From: Ophiobolus disseminans
Taxonomy: Eukaryota > Ascomycota > Dothideomycetes > Pleosporales > Phaeosphaeriaceae
Length of the DNA: 64,000 bases
Reading direction: 5' to 3'
Assembly: GCA_010093685.1 (NCBI GenBank)
Contig: MU006217.1
Coordinates: forward strand, 1,657,644-1,721,643
Part shown: one piece after another, positions 1-11,331 of the stretch
Layout: each line of letters opens with the position of its first letter
How positions within the stretch are numbered: the stretch's first letter is position 1
Program-made: the position numbers and the translations under genes
Notes under the pieces: model-generated
Told to the model about the DNA's origin: nothing
The model's database searches: none
Seen by the model: the letters and a program-made list of their open reading frames with translations, nothing else

Positions 1-920
1 GTGAAGATTGTCAAGCAGACTGATATGAGCACATTGAAAGCAGCAATAGTGGCGATTTGCGCACGGAATGCTTTATCTATGGGTCGTGGCGACAGTACAA
101 CCAGGACGATGATCGACGCGATAGGAATGAGCGAAGCCAGAATCGACGTCAGTCCGAATGTAATCTTCAGGACCGACGATTCGTAGTATCCAACCATTCC
201 GGTTCTCTTGTCTGGCCTTTTGACACGCGCCAATCCACAGCGCAAGAGGTAGATGGCGTGCTCCGCTACCCACTTTGAAAAGCTGTCCTCCTTGTGACGG
301 GTCTGGATACCCACAAGGTCGATGCTGGTTGCTTCCGGCTCGATTGCTGAGCCCCAGACGTCGCGATCGTGGTCAGTAAGTGCCCAAACTCCCATGAGCT
401 CTTCGTTGCCCATGAAGTGCTGGAAATCCCTGAGGTCGAAACGATCGGGCTCCTTCAACGCGTGGACATGCGATATTTGGAGGAGAAACTCATCTGCACT
501 TTTCAACGAGGTGTGCTGTCATTAAGAATGTTACGTACTGTATTCTCTCAGCTTCTCTTTGATTTCTTTGATTAGCTGGAGCTGTCGTGGTGGACGCTCG
601 TTTGCCGCAGAAACACGTAACCAATTGTAGTTTGTCGCATATCGGTTCTTCTCCTCCGTAGGATTGTCGCTGTCAAATTTTTCTTCCTTCATTAATTCTA
701 CCTCTAGGCGGCAGAGGTCAGCTTGCATGTAGAGCAACATGCGCGCATTCAAAGCGCTAAAACGACGAAATGCCGCAGTTTGCGGCTTAAGTGCCATCCG
801 ACCGGCCATGCGAGGGTAGCCTAGAACCAGGTCGAACAACGGATTGTGAGATTTCTGGGCCGCATCCTGCTCCTCGTCTTTCGTGGATCTGTTCTTCTTG
901 TTCTTGTCGTTCGTCGTCAT
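1..920 (-). CDS. DUF6594 membrane protein, 3' end cut by window edge
   Basis: Two exons on the minus strand: 920..539 and 493..1, running off the left edge. The 45 nt intron (494..538) has donor GTACGT and acceptor TGCAG; splicing rejoins the frame as LREYN-EFLL. The chosen Met (920) gives a Lys/Asp-rich N-terminus, then the family signature GYPRMAG and a predicted coiled region (MLLYMQADLCRLEVEL). Exon 2 carries a long soluble stretch and ends in hydrophobic segments (LTSILASLIPIASIIVLVVL and the start of another), as expected of the C-terminal transmembrane helices of DUF6594 proteins. The family is common in ascomycetes and has no assigned biochemical role. An in-frame start at 1025 is possible but would add a basic stretch before the conserved part. 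Confidence 0.85.
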
Positions 921-1888
921 CTTTGAAGCGTAGTAGGCGTTCTGAGGCTTAGAAAGAAGGAGGGAATGTGCGCGTTTAATTTCAGGCTGCCTGTGCAACG
1001 CAACGCAAGGCACGATCGAGTACAAGCAAGGATCAAGCCAATCATTTCAAAGCTGCACTACCTCGTCGACTCTTCCTTTATTTGCTCGATTCTGAATGAG
1101 GCTGTGTACTTGAACACCACTAACCTAGTGAGAATCCGGAGGACCAAAGCATTCAGCATGTTTGTATGCTCTGATCACGTGGGAAACATGTGCAAATGTG
1201 GAAAAGGCATCACAACTGATCTTTGTATCCGAAGTAAAGACTGGTGAATCGACTGTTCGGTTCTATACATAGTCCTCGGCCGAAAAGATACCTCTCCAGC
1301 GGATTTGAAACCTCAATATGACCGCCCATGAGACTTGCGGCGGACTCCGCCTATGGTGCACTGCGGTTTAGTGACTATGGAAATCCGCATGAGGGCTCAA
1401 AACGCATGCAGTATTCGACTCCGCATAGGTCTCTTGTGACGTATTGGATGAAACCGTAGGACTTACACTGACGCACGATGAATGAATATAATATTCGCAG
1501 TAAACCGCAACAGCTCACTCCCGGTCACCTTGTTGTACATTCGTAAGTAGCATATTCCAACTCAGATATAACAAGCTGCTAACAGCATTACTGGTTTTGT
1601 GTATGCGCTGCATCTATCTCCTCTGTGGTCGAAGATACGACCTCCGCGGCTTCTCATATCGTTTGCTATCCCCTTGTCACGAACCCATGCGCTCGAAGCG
1701 CTGACCTCTGGAATGATGTGGTATTCCATCGTGACTTACAGCAGCGCGCCTGACAGCTACACGTTGCGTGTCAAGCTATTTGCTAGTCTGCGATGGCTTC
1801 CACAAAGAAGATCTAGCGGGGCTGGAATTGAAGAGTATCCTTTTCTTGACCTTGTTGACACTGAACCTGCTTAGTCGATCGCAGCATA
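921..1888. other. intergenic, no supported gene
   Basis: Several short open frames occur, the longest 91 codons at 1599..1874, but none shows a recognisable motif or splice structure. It presumably contains the promoter of the leftward DUF6594 gene and of the small gene starting at 1889. Confidence 0.5.
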
Positions 1889-2412
1889 ATGAAGAAATTT
1901 TTCACAGCTCTGCTTCCTGCTAACAGTAAGTGCTAGACTCCACCAAAATAAACTTGCTCGAATGCTCATATAATCCTAGAAAAGGCTATGGCTAAAGAAA
2001 AGAAGCCAGCTGCTGAAAAGGCCAGGATTGAGCGACGCAAAAACGACGCAAAGGATGCGGTGACTGTAAGCAATAGGTGCCTGTTGACCAAACACCATAA
2101 TCACGGACGCTAAAGGATTCGTAGGATGAGCGTCTGGGAAGAGTCTGTAACAATCAGCTCTTTTTTCTTGGTAACAGTACTGGTGCAAACGCGCACTGTC
2201 CAAGTGACGACCACAAAACGACTGGAGGATGCTGGACTGCACAGGTCGCTCAAGATTCAATCAGTGCTCATGGCTGGGTCTGCTGGAATTGTAATGGATA
2301 CCATGCAGGTGTGCTCCCGTCTCCTATCATATGCTCAGGGTGTGGGATAGCTGCAGGTCTCTTGTATACTTACGTTAGGAAGTTGACGACCCAGAACGTG
2401 GTTAAGAGATGA
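1889..2412 (+). CDS. small zinc-ribbon-like protein, 136 aa, three exons
   Basis: Exons 1889..1925, 1980..2065 and 2125..2412. Introns of 54 and 59 nt have GTAAGT and GTAAGC donors and TAG acceptors. The joined frame is open for 136 codons and ends in TGA. The N-terminal third is strongly basic (MKKFFTALLPAN, then a Lys/Arg/Ala-rich helix). The C-terminal two thirds contain seven Cys, including a C-x2-C-x13-C-x2-C arrangement (WVCWNC ... IICSGCG) that looks like a zinc ribbon, followed by a basic tail. I do not recognise the family. The basic start argues against a secretion signal, so a nuclear or cytoplasmic nucleic-acid or protein-binding role is possible but is inference only. Confidence 0.62.
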
Positions 2413-2646
2413 GGTTCCCTTAGTAAGATCAGCACCTAGAAAAGCGTAGATAGTACTGTATTTGAAGATAATAGTGTAGCGATAAATTGTCTCTCCAAAA
2501 AGAGAGAATGAGAACATCGGTGGTAACTATGTGGAGCTTGCTAACCAAGATCAAAATTTCATCACCTCCATCGTGATGTACTATCAAATCGCGACCGGAT
2601 CTGCGTTGCCTCTGCACCATAAACTATATCTACCCATCACTCTCCT

Positions 2647-2900
2647 TTATAAACTACACATTCTACTACCTACCTCCTCTCGCCCAAGCACTTCCAACGC
2701 CATAGCCTCCACCCCAACCCTCATCGTCCCCTCCACATCCGGCACAAACCACGGTGAATGATTATTCGGCAACACAGTCTCAGGCATCGCACTTCTCTTC
2801 GCTTCTTCCCACGTCTCACCATCCGTACTACCCAAAAACCAATACACACAACACATCCTTCGCAGTCACCAGCATCAAGAAACCCTCGCACGATGGCACG
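2647..2900 (-). pseudogene. C-terminal remnant of an M20-family amidohydrolase
   Basis: On the minus strand, one frame reads VYWFLGSTDGETWEEAKR and then NHSPWFVP, GVEAMALEVLGR. This is the C-terminal end typical of M20-type amidohydrolases/aminoacylases (the NHSP..AP and G.EA.....L elements). Just upstream the matching residues (FLMLVTAKDV) lie in a different frame, so a frameshift separates the two blocks near 2857. No N-terminal metal-binding region can be found upstream. It looks like a decayed gene fragment. Confidence 0.55.
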
Positions 2901-3802
2901 GGCGTCTGTAGAACTAACACGGCATACAGATGCGCGGCGAGACAAGATTGAAGTCTGTGGCCAGACGCCAACCCTATGTAAAGTACGCCGTACTTCGTCG
3001 CTTCGCTCGCATGTTACCAGCTCATCTTCTCAGAGACGCAAAGCCATCAAACGCGGCACTATCAAGGACAATTCCCCCGTACCATTGCGCAGAATACCAA
3101 CCAAATCTTTCTCTACAACTTCCAAGAAATATGCGCGATCCATTCGTCTCAAGCTGATAGCGCTCGTAAATGCCTTAGTATCGCTCTTCAAAGGGCGCTC
3201 GATCGAGGCGGAATTACCTCAGGAGAGGTTTTAGAGTAGACGACGTACAATTTACATGCGGCATATCGTCGTATATGTGTATTGTAACGACCCAAAGACG
3301 CTGCTAGTTTGAGGGGCAGAATATGACAACAAAGTGCCCACCCGTAAACAATAATATCTTAACGTACCCTGGAGACGACAACACCATACAAGCGCGGCGG
3401 GGGTGGCTGTTAGTATCGTGGTAGGCTTCCGGCGGCTCTGGAACAGTGTTTCTATTGCGAGCGTGGAACGCGGTGGTGAAAAAAAAAAGTTGACGCAAAT
3501 CGTGACAAATTCTGGGTAGGACGTTGTTAGCATGTCCTGTGATACCAACGGCTGCTTACGATGATGAAGTGGACGGACACGCACAGGGATGACTCTCAAG
3601 GTAGACGTTCCCAGTTATATGTGATGAAAGCGGCGTTTGTCGACTGGCTCGCTCAGAGACCATGCCGACGTATTTCAGCCGGAACAAGTCACATCACAAG
3701 CACCCGTGTCGTGGATGAAAAAGTGGACCTCGTGTGTGATTCTGCGAACAAATGCTATCGTCTTTAAAGGAACTTGCGGCGTTGGTGAGCAGATAACTCC
3801 AT
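2901..3802. other. intergenic, no supported gene
   Basis: Holds the degraded 5' side of the amidohydrolase remnant and the probable 3' untranslated region of the leftward actin-related gene. Open frames of 110-158 codons (2758..3234, 3252..3599, 3637..3969) show no family features. Confidence 0.5.
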
Positions 3803-5509
3803 TCAAGCCCACACCCCCAGCGTCCAGCTTGCCCGCTCGCCTGCGCCTTTTGCCAATCCAGGGCCCATGCTTTGCCGCTGCTGCACGACAGAAACTTCCT
3901 TCTCCCTACTTGCACCCTGCAAGCCGTGTTGTAGATAGCGCTCTCGCTCGATCTCGACGATGCCTTTGATCCGTTGTTGTGCGATGAGGCTCGCTCCGGC
4001 CCAGGCTCCCAGCGTTTCTACGCCTCTGATTGTGCCGCCTATTAACGACACTGGCGGCGGCCCATTGCGGACGGCGAGGTGCGTCATCTTCGTGTCGATT
4101 ATGTCAACCTCGGGCTCCTGAAGGCCAGCGGGTATTGCTGGTGGAGGAGCATCGGGATCGAGGGATGCAGACATCATGTCGTCGCCTTCCTGTCTTCGTA
4201 GTTCTGCATCTTCTCGTTGCGAGCGAAACTTCTCTTCGTGACTTGCGCTCGCTTTCCCGTAGCTCTTCACGATATCCCAGCCTCTTATCTGTACGAGGGC
4301 CTCAAGCTCCTTCAAAAGGCGCGTCTTGAGGCCTGGGAGGTTCGAGACTCCTCCGGTGATGATGATGCGCGACATGCAGAGGCGGCGAACGTCAACGGGC
4401 AGCTGAACGAGCGTGCGATACATGAGGTAGTGAAGCGGCAGGTCTTCATCGTCGAACTCGCTCAGTGTCATTTCCGGCGCAAACAGGGCGGCCTCGGCGG
4501 GTTTGGCAAGTGAGACGAACGGGACTCTGAGCTCGGTCGGCGGCGTGTGCTTGGGGAACGGAACCGTGACGGTGGGAGGAGGCGATTCCACGGCGTCTTC
4601 AAACTCCTCCAGCACTGGCGCCTCGCGTGCTGGGAAGTAGACGGTTCTTCGGTTGGAGCGTGGGTTCTGCTTGCACCAGCCAACGCGTGTGAGGACTTCT
4701 TCCGCCTCGTCAAAAGAGACGTCGGCTTTTGGTGCGCTCGAATCAGCGTCATCGTCCAGCTCGGCGTTCAGCACCTTTGCCATTTCCTCACTGAGCAGCT
4801 TGCCCGCCCGCACACTCCGCCTCTCACGCACCTCACGGTACTCGCAGATGGCAGTGACGACCGTCTCTGCCCAGCCAATGTCCACCACCAGCGCCGACCG
4901 CAGCCCCGCAGCAACGGCCGCGAGGACGGGATTTGACATGAGGGTGATGCTCGGGGCCTGGAAGCCTGTGAAGAGGACGTCGAGGAGCGTTGACATGAGG
5001 GCGTGCGGCATGCGTGGCGGCATAGCGAGCAGTATACGCCGTGGCTTGCTGTCGAGGAGGAAGTGCTTGTTGTATGCCTCGCGCATGGCCCTCTCGAACT
5101 TATCTTCCACCAGGCCCAGGTCGACCCTACTCAGGTCCATGCGATAGAGCTCATGCTCCTGCCCCCACTCCTGCCCTCGCTTCCGCTTGCGCCTCTGGTG
5201 GCCATAGTCGGGGTCCCACTGGCGGTAATCGCCCGCCCTGCGCTGCTCGTCGGGCCCGAACGGGAGGGTGCATCGCGGGGCGCTCTCGCCTGGGAAGCCG
5301 CAGCGCACAAACCGCGACCCGATTTCTATCACGACGTACTCGTCCTCGGTGCGGAAGCTGGCGCCGGGCGAGCCGAAGCCGTAGGACGTCGAGCGACCGA
5401 GCGGTGTTCGCGGCGACTCGGGGGTGGATGCGAGGTCTGCCAGGCGTGGTGTCGCGCCGCGGACAGAGCGGTTGAGCGAGGCCGACACCTTGCGCTCACC
5501 GGTGGACAT
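3803..5509 (-). CDS. ARP10: actin-related protein, Arp10/Arp11-like (dynactin pointed end)
   Basis: Single-exon gene of 568 aa. A Ser/Thr/Pro-rich leader of about 55 residues precedes an actin fold beginning YVVIEIGSRFVRCGFPGESAP, where actin's first phosphate loop (DNGSG) is changed to E-I-G-S. Later elements are VVDIGWAETVVTAI (second phosphate loop, about residue 212) and IIITGGVSNLPGLKTRLLKEL (about residue 385). The divergence, the acidic and Pro-rich inserts and the GPDEQRRAGDYRQW segment fit the fungal Arp10/Arp11 group, which caps the pointed end of the dynactin Arp1 filament (Neurospora ro-7 type). A chromatin-remodelling Arp is less likely. It shares a 283 bp divergent promoter with NOP58. 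Confidence 0.75.
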   Translation of the reverse strand: MSTGERKVSASLNRSVRGATPRLADLASTPESPRTPLGRSTSYGFGSPGASFRTEDEYVVIEIGSRFVRCGFPGESAPRCTLPFGPDEQRRAGDYRQWDPDYGHQRRKRKRGQEWGQEHELYRMDLSRVDLGLVEDKFERAMREAYNKHFLLDSKPRRILLAMPPRMPHALMSTLLDVLFTGFQAPSITLMSNPVLAAVAAGLRSALVVDIGWAETVVTAICEYREVRERRSVRAGKLLSEEMAKVLNAELDDDADSSAPKADVSFDEAEEVLTRVGWCKQNPRSNRRTVYFPAREAPVLEEFEDAVESPPPTVTVPFPKHTPPTELRVPFVSLAKPAEAALFAPEMTLSEFDDEDLPLHYLMYRTLVQLPVDVRRLCMSRIIITGGVSNLPGLKTRLLKELEALVQIRGWDIVKSYGKASASHEEKFRSQREDAELRRQEGDDMMSASLDPDAPPPAIPAGLQEPEVDIIDTKMTHLAVRNGPPPVSLIGGTIRGVETLGAWAGASLIAQQRIKGIVEIERERYLQHGLQGASREKEVSVVQQRQSMGPGLAKGAGERASWTLGVWA

Positions 5510-5792
5510 TATGGGTGTTTACTGTGCTCTCACACAGCCACGTCATTGGTTCACGGCATGTTCGTGGGCGAGTGCACTGCAATATGGCATCCGTGGTTGC
5601 AGTTCGTGCACGGGTGCGTGCCGGGGTTAGCTTCCTAGCGCAGCCTTGGCACTGGTTTTTTCTGATGTCGAGGAAAGTTCGACCGCACAGGTGCAGCCAC
5701 GCCCAATTCCCCTCCCACATCACGCGCACACACGTCTTCCAGGGGCAGCAGCGACCACATTCCACACACGGCACGCGCATCCAGCAGGAACA
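5510..5792. promoter_or_regulatory. divergent promoter between the Arp10-like gene and NOP58
   Basis: Only 283 bp separate the two start codons, so both promoters must lie here. No TATA box is obvious, as is common for housekeeping genes. The 61-codon or longer frames crossing it are unsupported. Confidence 0.6.
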
Positions 5793-7774
5793 ATGGGGCT
5801 TTTCATCCTCACCGAGACGAGGTATGTGCACCTGCCGCGCGCGCAAAGCTTCCTCGTGCTAACAAAAGTACAGCGCGGGCTATGCGCTCTTCAAGTCGAA
5901 AGACAAGAAGCTATTCGAGAAGAGCGACGACATTGTCGACTCATTGAAGCTCAAGAAATTCCAAAAATTCGACTCGGCTGTCGAGGCCCTCAACGAAGCT
6001 GCAGCTCTCACCGATGGAAAAGTCAGCCAGACCCTGTCCAACATGCTGCAGGAGCTCAAGGACGAGAAAGCATCGCGTATGTGTGCGCCACCCTCTACGC
6101 GTGCAAACACTAACATGTTTTAGTTGCCGTTGCTGATCCTAAGCTCGGAAACTCCATTGCCCAGCTCCCAGGCCTTAACCTCAAGCTCATCTCCGACTCC
6201 TCGACCCAGGATGTCTACCGTGCCATTCGCGAAAACCTCACCACCCTCATTCCCTCGCTCATCCCAGCAGAGATGGACTCGACCCGCCTCGGTCTCGCCC
6301 ACTCGCTCTCACGCCACAAGCTGAAGTTCAGTCCAGACAAGGTGGACACAATGATCATCCAAAGTATTGCGAGTCTCGATGTTCTCGACAAGCAGCTCAA
6401 CACATATGCCATGAGAGTCAAGGAGTGGTACGGGTGGCATTTTCCAGAACTGGCCAAAATCTTGAACGATAACTTGGCCTATGCGAAGGTGGTGTTGAAG
6501 ATGGGTTTCCGGACACAGGCACGGGACGTTGATCTCTCCGGAGTACTTCCTGAGGAGATTGAACAAGCTGTCAAAGCTGCCGCTGAGATCAGTATGGGCA
6601 CCGAGATCACAGATGAGGATCTGGAGGCTACCAGCGCACTTGCTGAGCAGGTTGTTGATCTTACTGAGTATGCGTGGCCACCATACAGATGCGAACTCCA
6701 CTAACACTCTCAGGCATCGTCAGAACCTCGGCACTTATCTGTCAAACCGTATGCAGGCACTTGCGCCTAAGTAAGAGCTTGAAACTCGACACATAAAACT
6801 TGACGCTAACGCTCGTTTAGTCTAACTGCGCTTGTTGGTGAACTGGTTGGTGCGAGACTCATCGCTCATGCCGGCTCGCGTAAGTCTGAAGTGAAAAGCG
6901 TCAAGTGCTCAAAACTTATTCTGACAATTAATAGTCATGAACCTTGCCAAGTCCCCTGGCTCTACCATCCAGATTCTCGGTGCTGAGAAGGCTCTTTTCC
7001 GCGCCCTGAAGACAAAGCACGATACCCCCAAATACGGTGTAAGCAACGACCCTCCGAACACCCAATATGTTCCAATATTGACAATCCCAGCTCATCTACC
7101 ATGCATCCCTGATAGGACAGGCGACTGGCAAGAACAAGGGAAAGATTGCCCGCATGCTCGCCGCCAAATCTGCCCTCGGTCTACGTATCGACGCGCTCAG
7201 CACGTGGGGAGTCGCCAGCGACGGAACCAACGAACCTACTGAGGAAGAGAAGTCACAAGTCGGTCGCGATGCTCGTCTGGGTATCGAGAGGAGACTGCGC
7301 GCACTGGAAGGAAAGCCATTGAAGAGTTTGAAGGACAACGCGAATGCGACAGCACTAGGACAGAAGAAGTGGGAAGTCAAGGAGGCGCGAAAGTACAACC
7401 CCGATGCCGATGGTCTGACTGGTGACGAGCCGGCTGCGAAGAAGTCAAAGACCGCTCAAACTAACGGCACACCGAAGAAGCTTGTTCAGGAAGTTGACAG
7501 CGACGAGGAGATGGAGGATGCTGACGCCGGCGCCGAGGCCTCTGACTCGGCTGAAGAATCCGAGAAGGCCACACCCAAGGGCGACAGCAAGGCCGCAAAG
7601 AAGGCCGAGAAGGAAGCGAAGAAGGCACGAAAGGCCGAACGAGCCGCTAAGCGCGCGGCCAAAGAGGCCAAGAAGGCCGAAAAGGAAGCGAAGAAGGCAT
7701 CCAAGGACTCGAAGAAGCGAAAAGCCGACGACGTCGATGGTGCCAGTAAGAAAAAGAAGAAGAGCAAGGATTAG
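5793..7774 (+). CDS. NOP58: nucleolar box C/D snoRNP core protein Nop58
   Basis: Seven exons: 5793..5821, 5874..6076, 6124..6667, 6714..6770, 6821..6879, 6935..7038, 7091..7774, giving 559 aa. All junctions are GT-AG and restore the conserved frame (MGLFILTET-SAGYALFK, VVDLTE-HRQNL, LAPN-LTALVGELVGAR, HAGSL-MNLAKSPGST, TPKYG-LIYHASLIGQ). It contains the Nop N-terminal domain, the coiled-coil NOSIC region and the Nop RNP-binding domain (GAEKALFRALK, IARMLAAKSALGLRIDAL). The tail is the typical Lys/Glu-rich KKE-type extension (from about residue 435). Nop58 assembles with Nop56, fibrillarin and Snu13 for 2'-O-methylation of rRNA in the nucleolus. Confidence 0.96.
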
Positions 7775-8237
7775 AAATCTTGTGCCCTGAAGCTTTTCTA
7801 CGTTTGAGGAACTTGTATGTTGGGTCATGTCAATGTCAAAATGGGATGGCGTTCTATGGACCACGGCGCATCTTTCGGGTCTGAGGTCGTTTGTATTATC
7901 TTCTCATCGTCTTCTCTTTACATGCTGCATGATGCTGGAGATGGAGTGCTTGTTGCGGACGGATACCCGCGAGTAAAATGCATACAACTACACTTTCAAA
8001 GATCGACATGTCTGTAGGAAGTCTTCCGTGTTGTTCATGTGGGCCATGGCCTGACTTTTTTCATCTGAATTTGGTTCTATACTACTTGATCTCAGATGAT
8101 CACGAATACATGCCAATGGTCTAAACATCACGTCGCTCTCCATCAAGAATATGGATTGAACAACGCAGGTCATGATCCTCGGGGTATGCACGGTCTAAGC
8201 TTCCCTTCCCATCACACACATCTCAAAGCACCATCCC
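7775..8237. other. convergent 3' region between NOP58 and RPC9
   Basis: The two genes converge here; the 460 bp should hold both 3' untranslated regions and polyadenylation sites. No additional gene is supported. Confidence 0.55.
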
Positions 8238-9163
8238 TCACTCCTTCCTCCGCGCCACTTTCCTCTTCGCTTTCTTCGCGCCCAGCAACTTATTCGGAAT
8301 CTTATCCATCTTCATGCTCTCCACGCCCTCCGGGATCTCTACCTCGTCCTCATCAAACACAGCCTGGCAAATACTTAGGATATCGAGGAGTTCTTCTTCG
8401 GAGAAACGGGAGCCGGCCTGCATCCACTATCAGTACATACGAAAACACCGACTTGTCTGGACCAGGACGGAAAATTGCAGGCAACGTACCTCTTCGATGA
8501 CCAGTTCGAGCATGACTTGCGTGCTTGGACGCAGGTTGTAGAGCTGCAGGTACTCGGCTTTGTTGAGTCTGTACTTTGGTGCTAGGGCGCGGAAGAGCGA
8601 GTGCGGGCCTTTGTAGAGTGTCATTGGGCGCGTGGGGTGGGTTTCTGTGAGGGTGGAGACGGTGTAGTCTGGGTGTTGGAGGTATGCTAGGCCCTTTTGG
8701 TCATTAGTCTTGTACGATCAAAAGCAAGTGTGTTAGTCCGCTATGTAGACACTTACATCTCGCAGCATGTGGTTCAGGCCTGAGGGCTGGTGTCTCTTCC
8801 GGTCCGTGTCATCGGTGCCTTTGTATTCTGCTTCTTCTTTGCGGAGGTGGAGCAGGACTTCGTGGTTTGAGAGAAGTGCTGATTGGGGGTTTTTGATCTG
8901 TGTGTGTTAGGAGATGTTCGTCCTAGAAAATATGCTTGACGATGATGGTGGCGGATCATGAGGTGAGTTTGAGATAGTACAGAACAAATGAAAAGTCTTG
9001 AGACGCGATAATGAAGTGACTGGATAGATAAATGGGGTACGATGACGAGCAAAGACTGAGAACACTCCATCAACGGGAAATATGCGATCGCTTGTATGAT
9101 TTAACCTTAAATACGTAACAAATGCTGAGGTATGGGAAAACGTATTGTGTTACCTACATGCAT
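8238..9163 (-). CDS. RPC9: RNA polymerase III subunit RPC9 (Rpc17/CRCP)
   Basis: Exons 8897..8757, 8708..8490 and 8417..8238 are well supported by GT-AG introns (8709..8756 and 8418..8489). They encode NPQSALLSNHEVLLHL, then LTETHPTRP, and the Rpb4/RPC9 HRDC-like core (LNKAEYLQLYNLRPSTQVML, VIEE, FSEEELLDIL). The C-terminus is basic. The family start is Met plus one residue before the (I/V)...NSALLSN block. No ATG lies in frame just upstream, and the best candidate is a 6 nt exon ATG-CAT at 9163..9158 followed by a GTAGGT donor and a 260 nt intron, giving 181 aa. That first exon is tentative; the rest is firm. RPC9 with RPC8 forms the Pol III stalk that contacts TFIIIB. Confidence 0.85.
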
Positions 9164-11331
9164 AGTGAGAATGTGTGTGAGTCATTCGTATAGGGTTGCA
9201 CAAGTTTGTGTATTTGCTCGTCCTGGTCACTACTATCTCGCGGCTCGTGACTCTGGAATCGGTTGCGTGCCTTTGAATGGAGGCGTTGGTGATAGAGGAT
9301 GCGTAAGAGGATTGGTCAAAAAAGGAACTTTTTGACGCTAGTCGTCTTGGCGTGCGTAGTTACCTCCCACAGAGGAAAGAACGACTGAAATCAGCTCGAT
9401 CGTACCAAACCAATACCCAAAGACTCCCCTCTATATTCTCTGCTACTTTCAAGAGTCATCCTCCGACTGTACGTGCTTCGCGATGGTCTGTTACTAGCTG
9501 CATCCACTGCCCTCGTGCCGACCTCTCCCACCGGCCTGCATCTATTAGTAGAGGACAAGGGAGAGGTGTCATGCGCGTTCGTCCGTCACCTAGGCCTACA
9601 CAGCCAGCAGGTCGCAGGTGGAGAGAAAACAGCTTGACACTCATCAGAAGCAGTTGCGTGAATAACTAGCGGAAATAAGGTCAAATGCAGCTGTGTAAGC
9701 CACCTGTTTCAACACCGAAGTGTCTGCTGATTGGTGAGCACAGGACCATCCGTCTGTTCAAACGGCTGGGAACTATCGCCGAACATGGGCACTAGGTATC
9801 CTTGACCATGTCTAGGTAATGCTGGAGCTCCATGCACGGCTTGTCGACCAAGACCCAGTTCAGTGCTGTGAGCTCAGATGGATCCGCGATCGGTCCTTCA
9901 TCTCACAAAGCGACTAATTTAGTGACTGGACAAAGGTCACATTCACTACCCAGCCAAGGACGGTCTTGGCGGAGGCTGCACAAAGATGCTTCCGACGTCG
10001 ACAGCCTACAAAGTGTGGCACTCGCTAGTTTGTGAGAAAACTCTCACGCCACCAAGCAGAAGACAGTCCCGAGGACCAGGAGCTTCGTTTCACTTCGCAG
10101 CACGTGGTAGACTTCACAACGCCCCAGCACTCAGTCGCGAGCATCTAAGTCTTGACGCCGATAAGGACGGAAATTGGGAAGACCGCAGATAAGGATGGCA
10201 ATGCAGAAAAGACGCATCTGGCCACGAAACACTGGTGATTGAGGGTTTAGATGCCAAGCCTGTGCTGCAGTCATGGACGGTTTGCAGTACAAACTCTGGT
10301 TTGCGAGGTCTGGACTCTGATAGCCCCTTCCTAAAAGGTGGCTAGGGCTCGCGGAAGCTGCATTGGGCAGCGCTTGGTGGTACAGTCCCGGACAATTGGG
10401 GTTACGCTAGCGGTGCGGGCAATTGAGTCTTCTCGAAGAACGTACGACGTTGCAGGGATCCCAAACGCATTCATGAGCATGCTAGAGTCTGTCAAGAGGA
10501 GAACTCGTGGAGGAGAGAGGGGCGCGACAATTTACCGAGGAAAGCGCCTGGAGCAGGCAAAGATCGACTATGAATAATAAGGGTCCGGGCATTGCACCCC
10601 ATCCAATAGGGTACTGTGCTGCAAAAAGATTCTTCTGCGCTGAGTGAGGCGCTCGAACCGGGCTGCTGCAGCTTCTGGTCGTTGTATGGACCGGCGTCGA
10701 GGAGAGCTCATGCTCTACGCGGGCAAAAGGGCCGCAACAACGAAACGCGGACAATGGTCAAAGGACAACTTGCCGGGTCCTTTGGAGCCAGAGACAGCTG
10801 ACAGCGCTGCATTTCACCGTAGACACAAGCTGACACTCGCGGCCAGCAGGGGCACGGATCAGGCCATAATTCTTTGAGTGAAGGTGAGCATGTGGGCCTA
10901 GATTCGTCGGTCCCTGGCCCGCACGGACCCATTCACTGCCACTTGCACCACACACAACAACAGTACAACGCTGCGGGCAGACGTGCCCTCGTTCGCGCCC
11001 GAGACACCCGCTGCAATTATCTCTTGCAGGCGTCCGTTGCGGTCGATTCATTCGTTTGTGCTCCCCGTCCTTCTCCTGCTGCCATCCTCCGCTGCGTTGC
11101 TGCCGCGCCCCGCTCCCCGTGAAGGCTTGGCCACCACCCCTTCACCAACCCAGCAGCGACCAGCGACCTGGGTACGAGCGGAGCCACATTTTTGCGGGCT
11201 CGGTTGTCAGATCTTTCAGCCACGTCTTCTGTGCTGTGTGTCGTCTGTCCCGTCACCTTATCGTTGGGCATAGCGTGACCGGCCAGGCCCCAAATATCGA
11301 TTCTGCTGCGAGCGCACAGCCGTCTACTGAG
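9164..11331. other. long intergenic/5' leader region
   Basis: About 2.2 kb without a supported gene. Frames up to about 110 codons (9352..9669, 11017..11355) lack any motif. The rightward gene at 11332 probably has a long promoter and leader here; its open frame extends upstream in frame to 11056, but that extension is Cys/Pro/Arg-rich and looks like translated leader. Confidence 0.5.

Noticed and set aside
3252..3599. 115-codon minus frame after the Arp10-like gene
   Set aside because: Low-complexity composition, no motif, lies in the expected 3' untranslated region.
4547..5638. Plus-strand frames of 129-211 codons inside the Arp10-like gene
   Set aside because: Shadows of the strongly supported minus-strand actin-related gene; no independent motif.
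7422..7864. Arg-rich plus frame and hydrophobic Leu/Phe-rich minus frame in the NOP58 tail
   Set aside because: By-products of the Lys/Glu codon repeats in NOP58; apparent membrane helices on the minus strand are an artefact of AAG repeats.
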